Source: Acheta domesticus
Taxonomy: Eukaryota > Arthropoda > Insecta > Orthoptera > Gryllidae
DNA length: 64,000 nucleotides
Assembly: GCA_031308135.1 (NCBI GenBank)
Contig: JAHLJT010000631.1
Span: forward strand, 34,023,522 to 34,087,521
Direction of reading: 5' to 3'
A model generated the notes under the pieces. That model was not told where the DNA came from. It did no database searches and saw only the letters and a list, made by a program, of their open reading frames with translations. Positions 23,800 through 35,409 of the stretch are shown here, piece after piece (the first letter of the stretch is position 1; each line of letters starts with the position of its first letter). A program made the position numbers and the translations under genes.

Positions 23800-24320
23800 A
23801 CAGCACATCGGGCGTTGCCCTCCACTCCCACCGCTCGCATCACACCATGCGGAGCACGCTCCACACGCCCCTTGCATTTGCTCTTCCCTTCATATCATTC
23901 CCAGCGAAGCTCAACACAGCAGCCTTAACTCTTCACACAACGCACCGACACAACGCCCAGCATCACATCTCGCACGATGCACGCAATCCTCTCCCACCAT
24001 TCTCAGTGCAACGCACAAAATAGAGATCGCAAAACATCCTGCACATCACATCTCATAAAGCACACCACACCTGCTCTCCGCACATCTGTCAGAGCACAGC
24101 GGACAGAATACCGCTCGCAGCAAAGAACAATCCGTTCGGCACACCACATCTGTTTTTGGTAACTAGTAAAGTTTGACAAGTATTAGGTAGCAGGGTAAGA
24201 GAGCCAGCTGCAGACTGCCACAGACGGCGTGAATTGGTGAAGCAGGATGAGGAGAGTGAGACGGAACAAGGCGAGGGCGAGGCCGAGGAGAAGACGGATG
24301 GGGGCGAGCAAAGCTGCGTA
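23800..24320. other. C/A-rich intron next to exon 3
   Basis: A stretch of plus-strand CACA/CTC-rich DNA, open in one frame (23585-24058), which is a shadow of exon 3 plus low-complexity sequence. Confidence 0.45.
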
Positions 24321-24321
24321 T

Positions 24322-26790
24322 ATGCCTCTAATGAGGCAGGGTGGGATGAGCGGAGTGGTATATGCGTGTAATCAGACAGGGTGGGATGAGAGGAGTGGTA
24401 TACGCGTGTAATGAGACAGGGTGGGATGAGCGGAGTGGTATGTGCGTGTATTGAGACAGGGTGGGATGAGCGGCGTGGTATGTGCGTGTAATGAGACAGG
24501 GTGGGATGAGCGGAGTGGTATATGCGTGTAATGAGACAGGGTGGGATGAGCGGAGTGGTATATGCGTGTAATGTGACAGGGTGGGATGAGCGGAGTGGTA
24601 CATGCGTGTAATGAGACAGGGTGGATGAGCGGAGTGGTATATGCCTGTAATGAGACAGGGTGGGATGAGCGGAGTGGTATATGCGTGTAATGAGACAGGG
24701 TGGGATGAGCGGAGTGCTATATGCGTGTAATGAGACAGGGTGGGATGAGCGGAGTGGAATGTGCGTGTAATGAGACAGGGTGGAATGAGCGGAGTGCTAT
24801 ATGCGTGTAATGAGACAGGGTGGGATGAGCGGAGTGCTATATGCGTGTAATGAGACAGGGTGGGATGAGCGGAGTGGTATATGCGTGTAATGAGACAGGG
24901 TGGGATGAGCGGAGTGCTATATGCGTGTAATGAGACAGGGTGGGATGAGCGGAGTGGTATGTGCGTGTAATGAGACAGGGTGGAATGAGCGGAGTGCTAT
25001 ATGCGTGTAATGAGACAGGGTGGGATGAGCGGAGGGCTGTATGCGTGTAATGAGACAGGGTGGGATGAGCGGAGTGGTATATGCGTGTAATGAGACAGGC
25101 TGGGATGAGCGGAGTGGTATATGCGTGTAATGAGACAGGGTGGGATGAGCGGAGTGGTATGTGCGTGTAATGAGACAGGGTGGGATGAGCGGAGTGGTAT
25201 ATGCGTGTAATGAGACAGGGTGGGATGAGCGGAGTGGTATATGCGTGTAATGAGACAGGCTGGGATGAGCGGAGTGGTATATGCGTGTAATGAGGCAGGG
25301 TGGGATGAGCGGAGTGGTATATGCGTGTAATGAGACAGGGTGGGATGAGCGGAGTGCTATATGCGTGTAATGAGACAGGGTGGGATTAGCGGAAGTGGTA
25401 TATGCGTGTTAATGAGACAGGGTGGATGAGCGGAGTGGTACATGTGTGTAATGAGACAGGGTGGGATGAGCGGAGTGGTATATGCGTGTAATGAGACAGG
25501 GTGGGATGAGCGGAGTGGTATATGCGTGTAATGAGACAGGCTGGGATGAGCGGAGTGGTATATGCGTGTAATGAGACAGGGTGGGATGAGCGGAGTGGTA
25601 TGTGCGTGTAATGAGACAGGGTGGGATGAGCGGAGTGGTATATGCGTGTAATGAGACAGGGTGGGATGAGCGGAGTGGTATATGCGTGTAATGAGACAGG
25701 GTGGGATGAGCGGAGTGGTATATGCGTGTAATGAGGCAGGGTGGGATGAGCGGAGTGGTATATGCGTGTAATGAGACAGGGTGGGATGAGCGGAGTGCTA
25801 TATGCGTGTAATCAGACAGGGTGGGATGAGAGGAGTGGTATACGCGTGTAATGAGACAGGGTGGGATGAGCGGAGTGCTATATGCGTGTAATGAGACAGG
25901 GTGGGATGAGCGGAGTGCTATATGCGTGTAATGAGACAGGGTGGGATGAGCGGAGTGGTATATGCGTGTAATGAGACAGGGTGGGATGAGCGGAGTGGTA
26001 TATGCGTGTAATGAGACAGGGTGGGATGAGCGGAGTGCTATATGCGTGTAATGAGACAGGGTGGGATGAGCGGAGTAGTATATGCGTGTAATGAGACAGG
26101 ATGGGATGAGCGGACTGCTATATGCGTGTAATGAGACAGGGTGGGATTAGCGGAGTGGTATATGCGTGTAATGAGACAGGGTGGGATGAGCGGAGTGGTA
26201 CATGTGTGTAATGAGACAGGGTGGGATGAGCGGAGTGGTATATGCGTGTAATGAGACAGGGTGGGATGAGCGGAGTGGTATATGCGTATAATGAGACAGG
26301 GTGGGATGAGCGGGAGTGCTATATGCGTGTAATGAGACAGGGTGGGATGAGCGGAGTGGTATGTGCGTGTAATGAGACAGGGTGGGATGAGCGGAGTGGT
26401 ATATGCGTGTAATGAGACAGGGTGGAATGAGCGGAGTGCTATATGCGTGTAATGAGACAGTGTGGGATGAGCGGAGTGGTATATGCATGTAATGAGACAG
26501 GGTGGGATGAGCGGAGTGGTATTATGCGTGTAATGAGACAGGGTGGGATGAGCGGAGTGGTATGTGCGTGGTAATGAGACAGGGTGGGATGAGCGGAGTG
26601 GTATGTGCGTGTAATGAGACAGTGTTGGGATGAGCGGAGTGGTATGTGCGTGTAATGAGACAGGGTGGGATGAGCGGAGTGGTATATGCGTATAATGAGA
26701 CAGGGGGGATGAGCGGAGTGGTATGTGCGTGTAATGAGACAGGGTGGGATGAGCGGAGTGGTATGTGCGTGTAATGAGGCAGGGAGGGAT
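24322..26790. repeat. 40-bp minisatellite, about 60 units
   Basis: The unit reads GTGGGATGAGCGGAGTGGTA then TATGCGTGTAATGAGACAGG. Variants differ mainly at GGTATATG/GCTATATG/GGTATGTG, and single-base indels increase toward the right end. It lies in the intron between exons 2 and 3. Open frames within it are repeat artefacts. Confidence 0.97.
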
Positions 26791-26879
26791 GAGTGGGCTT
26801 AGCGGAGTGTGGCGGCCTATGGGAAATCTGAGAGAGGCGGGGCGGGAAAAGCGGAAGCGCGGTTAGACGAGGGGGGGGG

Positions 26880-27320
26880 GAAGAACATGATGTGAACTGG
26901 AATGAAGAGGTATGAGTATCTTTTTGACCAACAGCTAAATCACATGAATAAGCATATAATAATAATTATAATCATAATAGTAATAATAATGAAGCATACT
27001 GGTCGAATTACATTAACGCTTACGTAAACGATGGACTATTTAAGACGAAACACTTTAGTAGGTGTTACAAGAGGGAAGTGAGTCAATATAAACCGTATCT
27101 TTATTTTGGCGTAAAATACATTGGAAATTTTGTGTTGGCCGAACTGAGGATGATTTATGTTATCCCAGAGGCCAAAGCCTCGCCGTAGACTTGGAAATGT
27201 ACGAGAGAAGCGAATGAAATGTTTTATGGATCAACCCAACTATCGTAATACGAATAAAATAGGTAAAATGGTGATAAAGTCATAACAAGTAAATTACGGA
27301 GCTTTTCTAAATCAACAAAG
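26880..27320. other. Intron, nothing recognised
   Basis: Contains an imperfect AAT/ATA-rich run (26957-26990) and otherwise unique-looking DNA. Confidence 0.45.
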
Positions 27321-27369
27321 AAGGTTTGAACTTTCCGTAAATCCTTTATTTATGAATTTCATTGATCGA

Positions 27370-27515
27370 CGATTTTTGATTCTTTTCTAACTCTTCAATC
27401 TGACCTAATCTGCAGGGGTCCCAACTCGTTGACACATATTCAAGTACTGGGCTAACTAACGACGTGTATCTAATTTTTTGACTCTCCAAGTTGTCCTTTT
27501 TAAGTGTTCTTCTTA
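27370..27515 (-). mobile_element. LINE reverse-transcriptase C-terminal remnant
   Basis: The minus strand reads VRRTLKKDNLESQKIRYTSL, then VSPVLEYVSTSWDP and QIEELEKNQK. This matches the region after the RT core of Jockey/CR1-type LINEs (Leu-Glu-Tyr-x-x-x-x-Trp-Asp-Pro, then an Ile-Glu-x-Leu-Glu-Lys helix). Truncated on both sides. Confidence 0.7.
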
Positions 27516-27529
27516 CGGAGAGTAGTTTG

Positions 27530-27975
27530 ATTGATTAGTGATTCCGTGCGGATCAAATGCTAAGTTCATTAGTTCCGTAAGTGTACTGCATGCTCTTTTG
27601 GTGGGATGTGGCGAGATCCTGCACCGACCTACGTCGGGGTGCGGGGGTTTTCCTCAACCAGGAATCTTCCGCCGGCGGGGCACCGCCCCAGCCGGGCAAG
27701 CTCTAAGCTCCCGGTGAGTGTGGTATGCATGTGAGGAGTGAGAGAAGGACAAGGAAGAGGAAACACACATCGCGTGCAGTCCTTGGCCCATTTGGTAGGA
27801 TACTGCTCCGGCATTTGCCTGGTGTTGATCGGACAAACCACAGAAAACTGCCGATCAGAGCAACCGGCTGCTAGAATTCTCCTACGCGCGTTCTCGAGCG
27901 CGTGAATCCAACCTAGCTGTCTGGCTATTGTCGAAAATCCTACCATCAAACCGTCGCGACGGGTCTCGTTCCCAG
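27530..27975 (-). mobile_element. SINE family A copy with (TCAA)n tail
   Basis: In minus orientation a degraded tRNA-like head near 27970 is followed by the SINE-A body. It ends in a TCAATCAA-type tail at 27530, the same tail type as the 58-kb copy. Confidence 0.65.
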
Positions 27976-28169
27976 GGGCCTCCCGGTCAGGGGCACTGCA
28001 GTAACATCAGCTGGTGCATGGACGGGACGGGCAATTGTGGGGCGAAGTATGACATGGCGATGCGGGGGAAGGAGGTGGCGGTGCTTTGGAGATGCGTAAG
28101 CAGAAGGAGGGCATGCGCAGTGCGGGGAGTTGCACAAGTGAAGCTGTAACGTGGCAGACTGTAGCTCCC

Positions 28170-28930
28170 GCATCCTTTTATGAGAGACGGTTCCGCCTGA
28201 CGACTGGAAATAGGAACATGCTCACAAAGAGAGATTGTTACAACTGAATGGTTGTTATTTAGATTTTTCATCTGTTTTCCGCTAAAGAAACGGTGATGAA
28301 ACTCTATCTACCTCTGTATAACTCGACCAAGCGAAGAATGAAGGATGCGATTGTCGTGGAACTAACAGTGCAAACACGGTTCTGTGTACAGAAACAGACT
28401 GTAGTCAGTTTCGGTAACAAAAGTCGCCAGGAGCGTGAAGCGAGTTCAGAGACTGCTTCTACGGAATCACCATGGCCTCCATAGAGGTTGTGAATCAGCT
28501 GATAAAATATAACTTCGGAGACACATCATGCAAGATTTGCACTGACTGTTTTATTTTTGTCCCTTTGAGTTGCTTTTTTATTTACTTTTCACCGTTCTAG
28601 TACATGAATGTAATGAAAAATTCTATTTATATTGAATTTTTAAAACATATTCATTGAATTTAAACATTTTGTATTTTTCTTCATTCATCTTTTTTTTCAT
28701 AGGTTTTAGGCGGTTTGTTAGGAATGCAATGAAGTACCAAAACGTTAACTTTACTGTCATTAGTATATATTCTTCATTATGGTGGTAGTTACTTCTTGCA
28801 TACAAAGAATTTTATTTGATGTATATTCTGAGAAACTACTTAAGTTAAAATAAACGATTTATAAGAATGTTACTGCTCATCAAAAGAATTAGTTTCAAAA
28901 TTTTCAATCGTTTTGCAGAGAAAAGTATAC
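28170..28930. other. Intron, nothing recognised
   Basis: A 63-codon frame at 28293-28484 has more balanced composition than its surroundings but shows no domain or flanking splice evidence. Confidence 0.4.
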
Positions 28931-29311
28931 TTTTATTTCTTCCAATATGAAGTGCAGACATGTCCAACTACAGTTAAAATATTAATTGGGAAGATACTAG
29001 ATTTGCAACAACATAAATCGCGCTTTTTCGCAATAGTTTGGCACGGTCCCATTTTAATTTTGAATTCAGTATCCTTATAACTCCCTGTGTGTCGTTTCGG
29101 CTGCAAACACAGACGGTGGCGCGCCCCTGTAAACATCATTCTCAACTTGGTCGAGATATGACAAAAAAGACAAACAAACAAGCTATCCGTGTACATAATA
29201 TACAAATGAATGTACACATTTTATGAGATCCTGTTGTGTCGATTCATCACGACGCAAGAGTGCGTGCGTGCGGGTGGTGGGGGCGGGAGCGGAGCTGTGC
29301 GCGGGGCTCAC

Positions 29312-29445
29312 CGGGCTGTCGAGGTGCACGAGGTGGAAGGTGGAGGAGCGGGCGTGCGCGTTGCAGTCGGCGCTGGTGTTGTTGAGCAGCAGCACGTTCA
29401 CGATGAAGCCGCGCGGCAAGCGCGTCCCCTCGGGCAGCTCCTCCT
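29312..29445 (-). CDS. Exon 2 of the FN3 receptor-like gene (middle of first FN3 domain)
   Basis: The 134-nt exon lies between acceptor GTTTGCAG (29446-29453) and donor CCCG|GTGAGC (29311). It enters in phase 1, so the split codon G|AG joins to exon 1, and exits in phase 0. The peptide runs EELPEGTRLPRGFIVNVLLL, then NNTSADC and STFHLVHLDSP: alternating hydrophobic residues fit FN3 strands C and C', with overlapping sequons in NNTS. A hAT-like element starts 45 bp upstream of the exon, in the intron. Confidence 0.8.
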
Positions 29446-29489
29446 CTGCAAACACGCGCGCGCCCATTGCGCTTCCTTGCGGTCGCAGG

Positions 29490-30120
29490 CAGAGCCATTG
29501 CATCCTCTAGGCTGCAGCCTAGGGCCCAGAACTTTTGGGGCCCCACAAATTTGTAGAATTTTTTTCTCAATTTTTATAGGATTTTAATCGTAAAAAGATT
29601 TACAAGCAAATGTTCTAAACTTTACACAAATTTTCTCTGTTTAAAATAAATACATATAAAGTATATTAATATATTTATATTTGTATTCTAACATAGACTG
29701 GTACACTTTAAAAAAGTACTTTTAAGAAACTTACTTTTACTACGTTTCTGAATCAAGGGCATTTCATTTGGAAGAAAATCTGAAGTGTGCGTAGGACTGG
29801 TCAAAAGCGCAGAGAAAAATATAATTTTATGGCTTTATTGCCTCTAAGTGTTGTCCATGTCGTTTCAACAAAGCATTGTTTGTCATATTGTTTTTAAAAA
29901 CAATATATTATTGTTTTTAATTATTGTACTTAAAATTTCAAATTTTAATTATTATATAATGTATATACTATATTATAATAATAATTATTATTTAATAATA
30001 ATGTTTATTGAAAAATATTCAAAGACATAATTATGTTGCGATGTACATTAATTATCCTAGAGCCCAAGGGCCCATCACTTTTTGCAGCCTAGGGCCCAAG
30101 AACATGTTATAACGGCCCTG
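29490..30120. mobile_element. hAT-like non-autonomous element
   Basis: The left end CAGAGCCATTGCATC corresponds to the inverted right end CAGGGCCGTTATAAC. The flanks GTCGCAGG (29482-29489) and GTCGTAGG (30121-30128) match at 7 of 8 positions, as expected for an old 8-bp hAT duplication. GCAGCCTAGGGCCCA occurs near both ends. The interior is AT-rich with hairpins and no open frame. Confidence 0.55.
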
Positions 30121-30145
30121 GTCGTAGGCTTTCGCGGCCAGAGTC

Positions 30146-30374
30146 GTGTGAATGATCTTGGCTGTCCGGGTGACGCCGGTCGAAGGCTGTGTTGTCGACG
30201 TTTCGACCATCTTATCGTGTTCTTTCTCACGGCTGGTCTACAAAGTCCTCAGGGCTGGTCTGCTGGTCAGGGATGGTCACACACCAGCTCTGAGGAAACC
30301 CACGATAAGGTGGTCGAAACGTTGGCAACACAGCCGGCGACGCGGCGTCACCCGCACAGCCAAGATCAATCACA
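30146..30374. repeat. Large palindrome, 74-bp arms
   Basis: The arms 30146-30219 and 30301-30374 are equal in length and match as inverted copies at roughly 60 or more positions, including GATCTTGGCTGT and ACGTTTCGACCA. The 81-base loop has repeated GGCTGGTCT words. GTCGAAACGTT-type words are common in Penelope-like element ends, but no coding sequence is present. Confidence 0.75.
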
Positions 30375-30419
30375 TTGATCTTCCTTGCCGATCACACGAA
30401 TACACGCACTAAATAAAAG

Positions 30420-31270
30420 AATATCACCCTTCCACATTTCATAATCTTATCAGAAATTTTGTGTATCAATATGTTGCTCTATTGTCACATCTTTATTTGT
30501 ATTTTACCACATCACCTTATTTATTTGTATAAATTAGATATATTTTAATAAACAAACATTCAAAGAGCTGATATGATAATATAGAATTTGAATGAAGGGA
30601 AAAAGTAATACAACTTTCAAAATTTTAAACGAAAATTAACAATTCCAGTAAAAGGGAATTTGACCATTTCTCCGAGATTAACAAATCCCATGTGAGTAGT
30701 AAATAATTGATTGGTGAACGGTTTCATTGGAGGGAAAGTAATTTAGTCTAGAATTTTACGATTTCATACTATTTTTTCACATCTCAGCAATGACAAGTTC
30801 GTGATTTCACAAGAATCAATTTTCTGAAAATCAGAGTGAAAGAAATCAGAATCAGTTGAAAACTAATTTAAATATCCCATTCGTTATTTTGAATTTATAT
30901 CTCCTCAAAATACAAATATTGTATCTTGAACCCAAATGATAGTCATAATTTTACATTCTTTAAAATTGATGTATTTTAAACAATAGTAATTAACTAAACA
31001 AGTGGATAAAAACGGGTATAGTTGCACGAGTGCTTTGTTCAAGAAAATGAGTGACAATTGGAGCCAGTTTTATTTTTTTACGAGTGCACCTCTTAATACA
31101 CGTGTTACGTTCAAATTTTTTTGTTTAAGAATAATTTACATTTTGAGAAATTCAAGCATTGTTTCAAATGTATGCATTCGAGGAATACATTTGACGTCAT
31201 ATTGATTCTGGAAAAGAACTATTTTAGAGGGCCTTGCATTGTGTACTTATGATCACTACGGTGACTTAAA
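30420..31270. other. AT-rich intron, nothing recognised
   Basis: No repeat family or exon recognised. Confidence 0.45.
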
Positions 31271-31280
31271 GGATACATAA

Positions 31281-31378
31281 ATGTTTGAAGTGGAAGATAT
31301 TGAACAAATTCCGGATGAAATATTTGAAGAAGCTGACAAAGCCATGAAAACTTTGTACGTTCCACGTCAAGTAATGAC
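31281..31378 (+). pseudogene. Open frame interrupted by a hAT insertion
   Basis: An ATG-started acidic frame reads FEVEDIEQIPDEIFEEADKA and continues for about 12 residues to the insertion site; the same frame resumes after 32133 for several codons. I do not recognise the protein. The acidic helical composition and the neighbours suggest another mobile element's gene, but a host exon is not excluded. Confidence 0.35.
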
Positions 31379-32125
31379 TAGACATCGGATGTTTAGGGAA
31401 ATGTCTATTTTTTTCTAGCGAACTTATTCAAAGGCTGATAATATATGTGCACGAATCATGACAATTGTTGACATATGACATATGATTTTAGCATAAATGC
31501 CTTTCTTTAGAATTATTGCACGTTTTTTGCCTTTTATGTATTATTTTTTTAGATACAATGCTAAGATACCAGAAAATTGGCCATGGTCCAACCTGACCAT
31601 TCATTACGAAACCTTCAAATCACGAATCTGTATTTTGAAATAAGAGAGAATTCCTGAAAGTATACCAACATATTTTTCTCCATTTCCTTATTTCATAAAT
31701 ACTGGGGAAGCCATGTTCTGAGAAAATGGTCGATTGTCAATACACCGAAGGCACCTTTTGAGTGGAAATAAATATAAATTCCCAGAAGCTTTCAGTGTTG
31801 CTAATTTTGGACTTCTAAAATATATGCCAGACACATCAGTAGATGTTCAGAAATCCTTCTCTGTATTCAAACTGATTTTGTCTCCCAATCGTTGCAGATT
31901 TGAAGTTGCGATCCTTGAAAAGTTACTGGTAATATATTGCAATGGAAAATATCAAGAATAAAATGTAGAAGAGTTGTAAATAAGTATGGAGTTTTACAAA
32001 TAATTTTTAATTTTATTGTGAATGTAATTTATGACAGTGCCTTTTTTCTCCTTATTCTTGACGTTTTCAGTGCCTTTTTAGGCGCGTAAATGGCGATTTT
32101 TTAGTGCCTAAACATCCGATGTCTA
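31379..32125 (+). mobile_element. hAT transposon derivative with perfect TIRs and TSD
   Basis: Both ends read TAGACATCGGATGTTTAGG inward (19 of 19), and GTAATGAC is duplicated exactly at 31371-31378 and 32126-32133. Inside, the frame ending at 31961 encodes a hAT C-terminal dimerisation motif (LKYMPDTSVDVQKSFSVFKL followed by LSPNRC). At 747 bp this is an internal-deletion derivative keeping only the transposase tail. Confidence 0.88.
31734..31961 (+). pseudogene. hAT transposase C-terminal fragment
   Basis: The 75-codon frame contains the Pro-x-Thr-Ser-x-Asp-Val-x-x-Ser-Phe-Ser core of the hAT dimerisation domain, then a helix ending LEKLLVIYCNG. The catalytic DDE region and the BED finger are absent, so this fragment cannot transpose itself. 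Confidence 0.75.
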
Positions 32126-32133
32126 GTAATGAC

Positions 32134-33020
32134 AAAGATGAGAGGTAATACACCAGGTATAAATATTGCAATTGTTGAAAACAAAAATGAGTTACCTTGA
32201 CATAAGTTTTGCTGGCGTTCTTTTTAAAACAGGTGTATACAACTGACGTTTATGTTTTTATATATGTAATATGCTGAGACCAAATACTTTACATGTAAAT
32301 CATTTAATTTATGAATGTTAAATATTTTTTGTTGTACCATTAGTCAGCTTGTATCCAACCAATGGTTACTTCACCGATTTCGCTAAATTCATTCACTATT
32401 TATACATGGTTGATCTTCGTAATCTGTGACGTACATATTTTTCTTCATGTTCATGTCTATCTAGAACTACCTAGCCGCATCTGTGTTATAGTGATTTAAT
32501 TAATGGATTTTATCATTTTTCTGAATTCTGATTGGTAGTTATGGAGTTGTATTTGCACGTGGTTAATTAATGTAGTGGTGATCAAATATTTTCATGAAAT
32601 TAATGAGATGGTATATTTAACAGTGGCGACTCTCCAATCTGGATCTAGGGCGTTGGGAGTGAAGGAAAGTGTTAACACCCACACTACTCATTTCGCATAC
32701 ACATAGAGTAAACTAGGAAAACCCGGCAGACGTTATTCTGCCGTTCATCCCACTTTCCCCTCCCATCACCTTGTCACTGTCTCTCCCTCCCTCTTCCTGT
32801 CCCTGTCTCTCCGTCTTTACCGCTCTCTCTCCTCATTCACATTCAATTGCAGATTCTGCACATCTCTGGTGCAGAGTTTTAGTTTTTAAGGCCATTTATT
32901 TATTTAAACAATAATTTATTATTTAAACATTAATTTATTATTTAAACAATAATTTCTCAAAAAACGCTCCTAATTGGTTCGGGAAAAATTTGGTAGATGT
33001 GCAAAATGCATTATTTAGAT
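32134..33020. other. AT-rich intron with a pyrimidine-rich patch
   Basis: A CTCTCCCTCC-type tract at 32755-32835 and a threefold ATTTATTATTTAAACA repeat at 32897-32955; otherwise nothing recognised. Confidence 0.5.
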
Positions 33021-33029
33021 GACATAAGT

Positions 33030-33250
33030 TCCATATTGCTGTATTCTCTTGTTGGTTTTTCAAAAATTACACAAATGTAATTTTCTTGCAATCTCACCCA
33101 CACCGCTAATATTTACATCACCGACGATTTTTATACATTGTTGCATTTATGAGTACAAGTGCTTCAAATGAGTTCGAAATTCCCCATTTTCAGAAACGCA
33201 CAAACCTAATTTTCTCGGAAACGGCTCCAAATTTTTTCTGTAAAATCTTG
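33030..33250 (-). repeat. Dispersed repeat family P fragment
   Basis: Contains AAAAATTACACAAATGTAATTTT, GAGTACAAGTGCTTCAAATG and CCATTTTCAGAAACGC-like words in the same orientation as 60960-61690 and inverted to 41600-42780. Confidence 0.65.
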
Positions 33251-33729
33251 TCATGTGGATAGTTCTACGCGTAAATGAGCTGAATTACACGACATAAATG
33301 CCTCATTGAATGTATTTTTACATTCATATATATACACGCATATACCGAGTAATATACGTAGTATAGAGAAAGTTATGTAAGGTGGCGGAAAATCGATTTC
33401 AAGATTCCAACGGAAATACAAGTTTTCGGGCCCGCTGATACCGAAAAAGTGTTTTTTTCAAAACGTCCATCTGTGAACACCTCTAGCGCCTAATCCATAC
33501 CTAGGATTATTTCCAAAATGGTTATTTCCGGTCGATCCCGCTCGACTCGATAGCAGATTTAAACAAAATAGAATATTGAAGAATCTCCAATAAAATGAAA
33601 ATTATTAGTAAATTAATTGCTCCAAAAGCCAAGCCATTACGTTCTGTAAGACTCGCAATTATCCCATTTTATCTTATCAATTAAGCTCTGACATAATACC
33701 TCAGGTTGCTTGCTGTAAATTTACACTTT

Positions 33730-34140
33730 GTTATCCGTATACTTAAAAAAAATAGTCCAAGTGCAAAAACTTCAGCGTACACTCTCTTATTCGCTATTTT
33801 AGAATACGAAGTAGCTTGCTGAGACCCTTAAAGAATGGATAAAATTCAAAGGCGGGCAGAAAAATTCTCATTCGGTAAACATAGCACGTTCGACGGTTTG
33901 GTTTGGGAATCTTTAGAAACGCGTAAAAAAGGCCAGGCTTTGCCTCCATTTAATACTTACGTAGAAGGACCGGCTTGGGGTGAAATTCAGAGCAGAATCG
34001 AGAAACCATTCCACTATGGCAGAGTATATCATCCTTACAAAATCGAACGAAAGAAGCTGAAGACAGACGTCACAAAACACTTATGAATCAGACGATAAAG
34101 GATTGTAACAGCTTATCATCGACAGTCTGTGTAACCTTTC
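33730..34140 (+). mobile_element. LINE (Jockey-type) 3' coding remnant
   Basis: Frames read MDKIQRRAEKFSFGKHSTFD, then ETRKKGQALPPFNTY, and after a stop NQTIKDCNSLSSTVC with frameshifts. The QRRA-x-x-F, WESLETRR-x-KAR and final R-TI-x-x-WNSLS pattern is the C-terminal part of Jockey-type LINE ORF2. It is inactive. Confidence 0.7.
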
Positions 34141-34189
34141 CTTGCTCTGTAAAAATGTTTAGAAATATATCAGATCGAATAGAATTTAG

Positions 34190-35400
34190 TTTAAGTAAGT
34201 GAAATTTGACAGGCAACCTCTAAAACATCTCGTTGAAATTAATGTATGTTATGTAGTAAACATTTGTAAATAGTTTTTCGTTGACAACAACCGCCTTGGC
34301 CAACATCTTTCAAAATGGCGTTTATTTAAAGTTTACATGAGGTTGAAAAAAGCGTGATTTTCATTAATTAAGTGATCTTTGACGGGAAATTACCCAAAAT
34401 AAATTAAAAACACTTCCATGAAATTAATAACTATTTTTAAATGGACATTTGTTAATATTTTTTCGTTAACAACAGCCGTCTAGTCTGGCCCATTTTAAAA
34501 TGACGACCGTGTAAAGTTTACACGGCAAGGTTTGAAAGAAATCGTCATTTTCATTAAGACATTTTTTGATGAACAATTACATGAAAACACCTAAAAACAC
34601 TTCCGTGACATTAATAAATGTTATTAAGTGGACATTTGATAATGTTTTTGCGTTAACAACAGCCACCTCGACTGGCCTCTTTTAAAATGGTGACAAATAA
34701 AATTTACTTGAAGTTTGAAATGAAGCGCCAGTCTCAAAACTAAGTGATATTCGACGGACAATTACACGAAAACAACTAAAAATACTTCTGTCAAAATAAT
34801 TACTATATTTAATTGGACATTTGTTAATGTTTTTACGTTAACAGCCGCTTTGGCTAGCCTCTTTTAAAATGGCGACATTAAAATTTTACATGTTTGAAAT
34901 AATGCGCCATTCTCAAAACTAAGTGATCTTTGACGGAAAATTACACGAAAACAACTAAAATCACTTCTGTAAAATTAATACCTATAATTAATGGGACAGT
35001 TGTTGGTGTTTTTTCGTTAACAACAACCGCCTCAGCCTGCTTCTTTTAAAATGGCGACAGTTTAAATTTTATGACGAAATTTGAAAGAAATCGCCTTATC
35101 CAAAAGTAAGTGATCTTTGACGAGCAATTACACAAAGACAACAAAACAAACTTCCATGAAATTAATAAATGTTATTAAGTGGACATTTGGTAATATTTTT
35201 TCTTTAACAAGTCTCGACCTACCGAACGTCGACCTACCTTTTTGAAAATGGCGAAAGTTTAAACTTTTCATGACGAGCTCTGAAACAAGTGCCATTTAAA
35301 TTAAATACGTGACCGTTGATGAGCAATTGTAGAACAACATAGAAACATCTCCGTGAAATAATTATTTGTTATTAAGTGAACAATTAAAAAACTTTTTTCG
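34190..35400. repeat. ~184-bp tandem repeat, 6-7 diverged units
   Basis: Anchors such as TTTTTCGTTAACAACAGCCG recur at about 34280, 34465, 34648, 34828, 35014 and 35200. Each is followed by a TTTTAAAATGGCGACA-like word and AAGTGATCTTTGACG. Units are clearly diverged, so the array is old. It starts right after the LINE remnant. Confidence 0.85.
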
Positions 35401-35409
35401 TCGCCGGAA

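Noticed and set aside
24322..26790. CRISPR-like regular repeats
   Set aside because: Units are contiguous with no unique spacers; it is a eukaryotic minisatellite.
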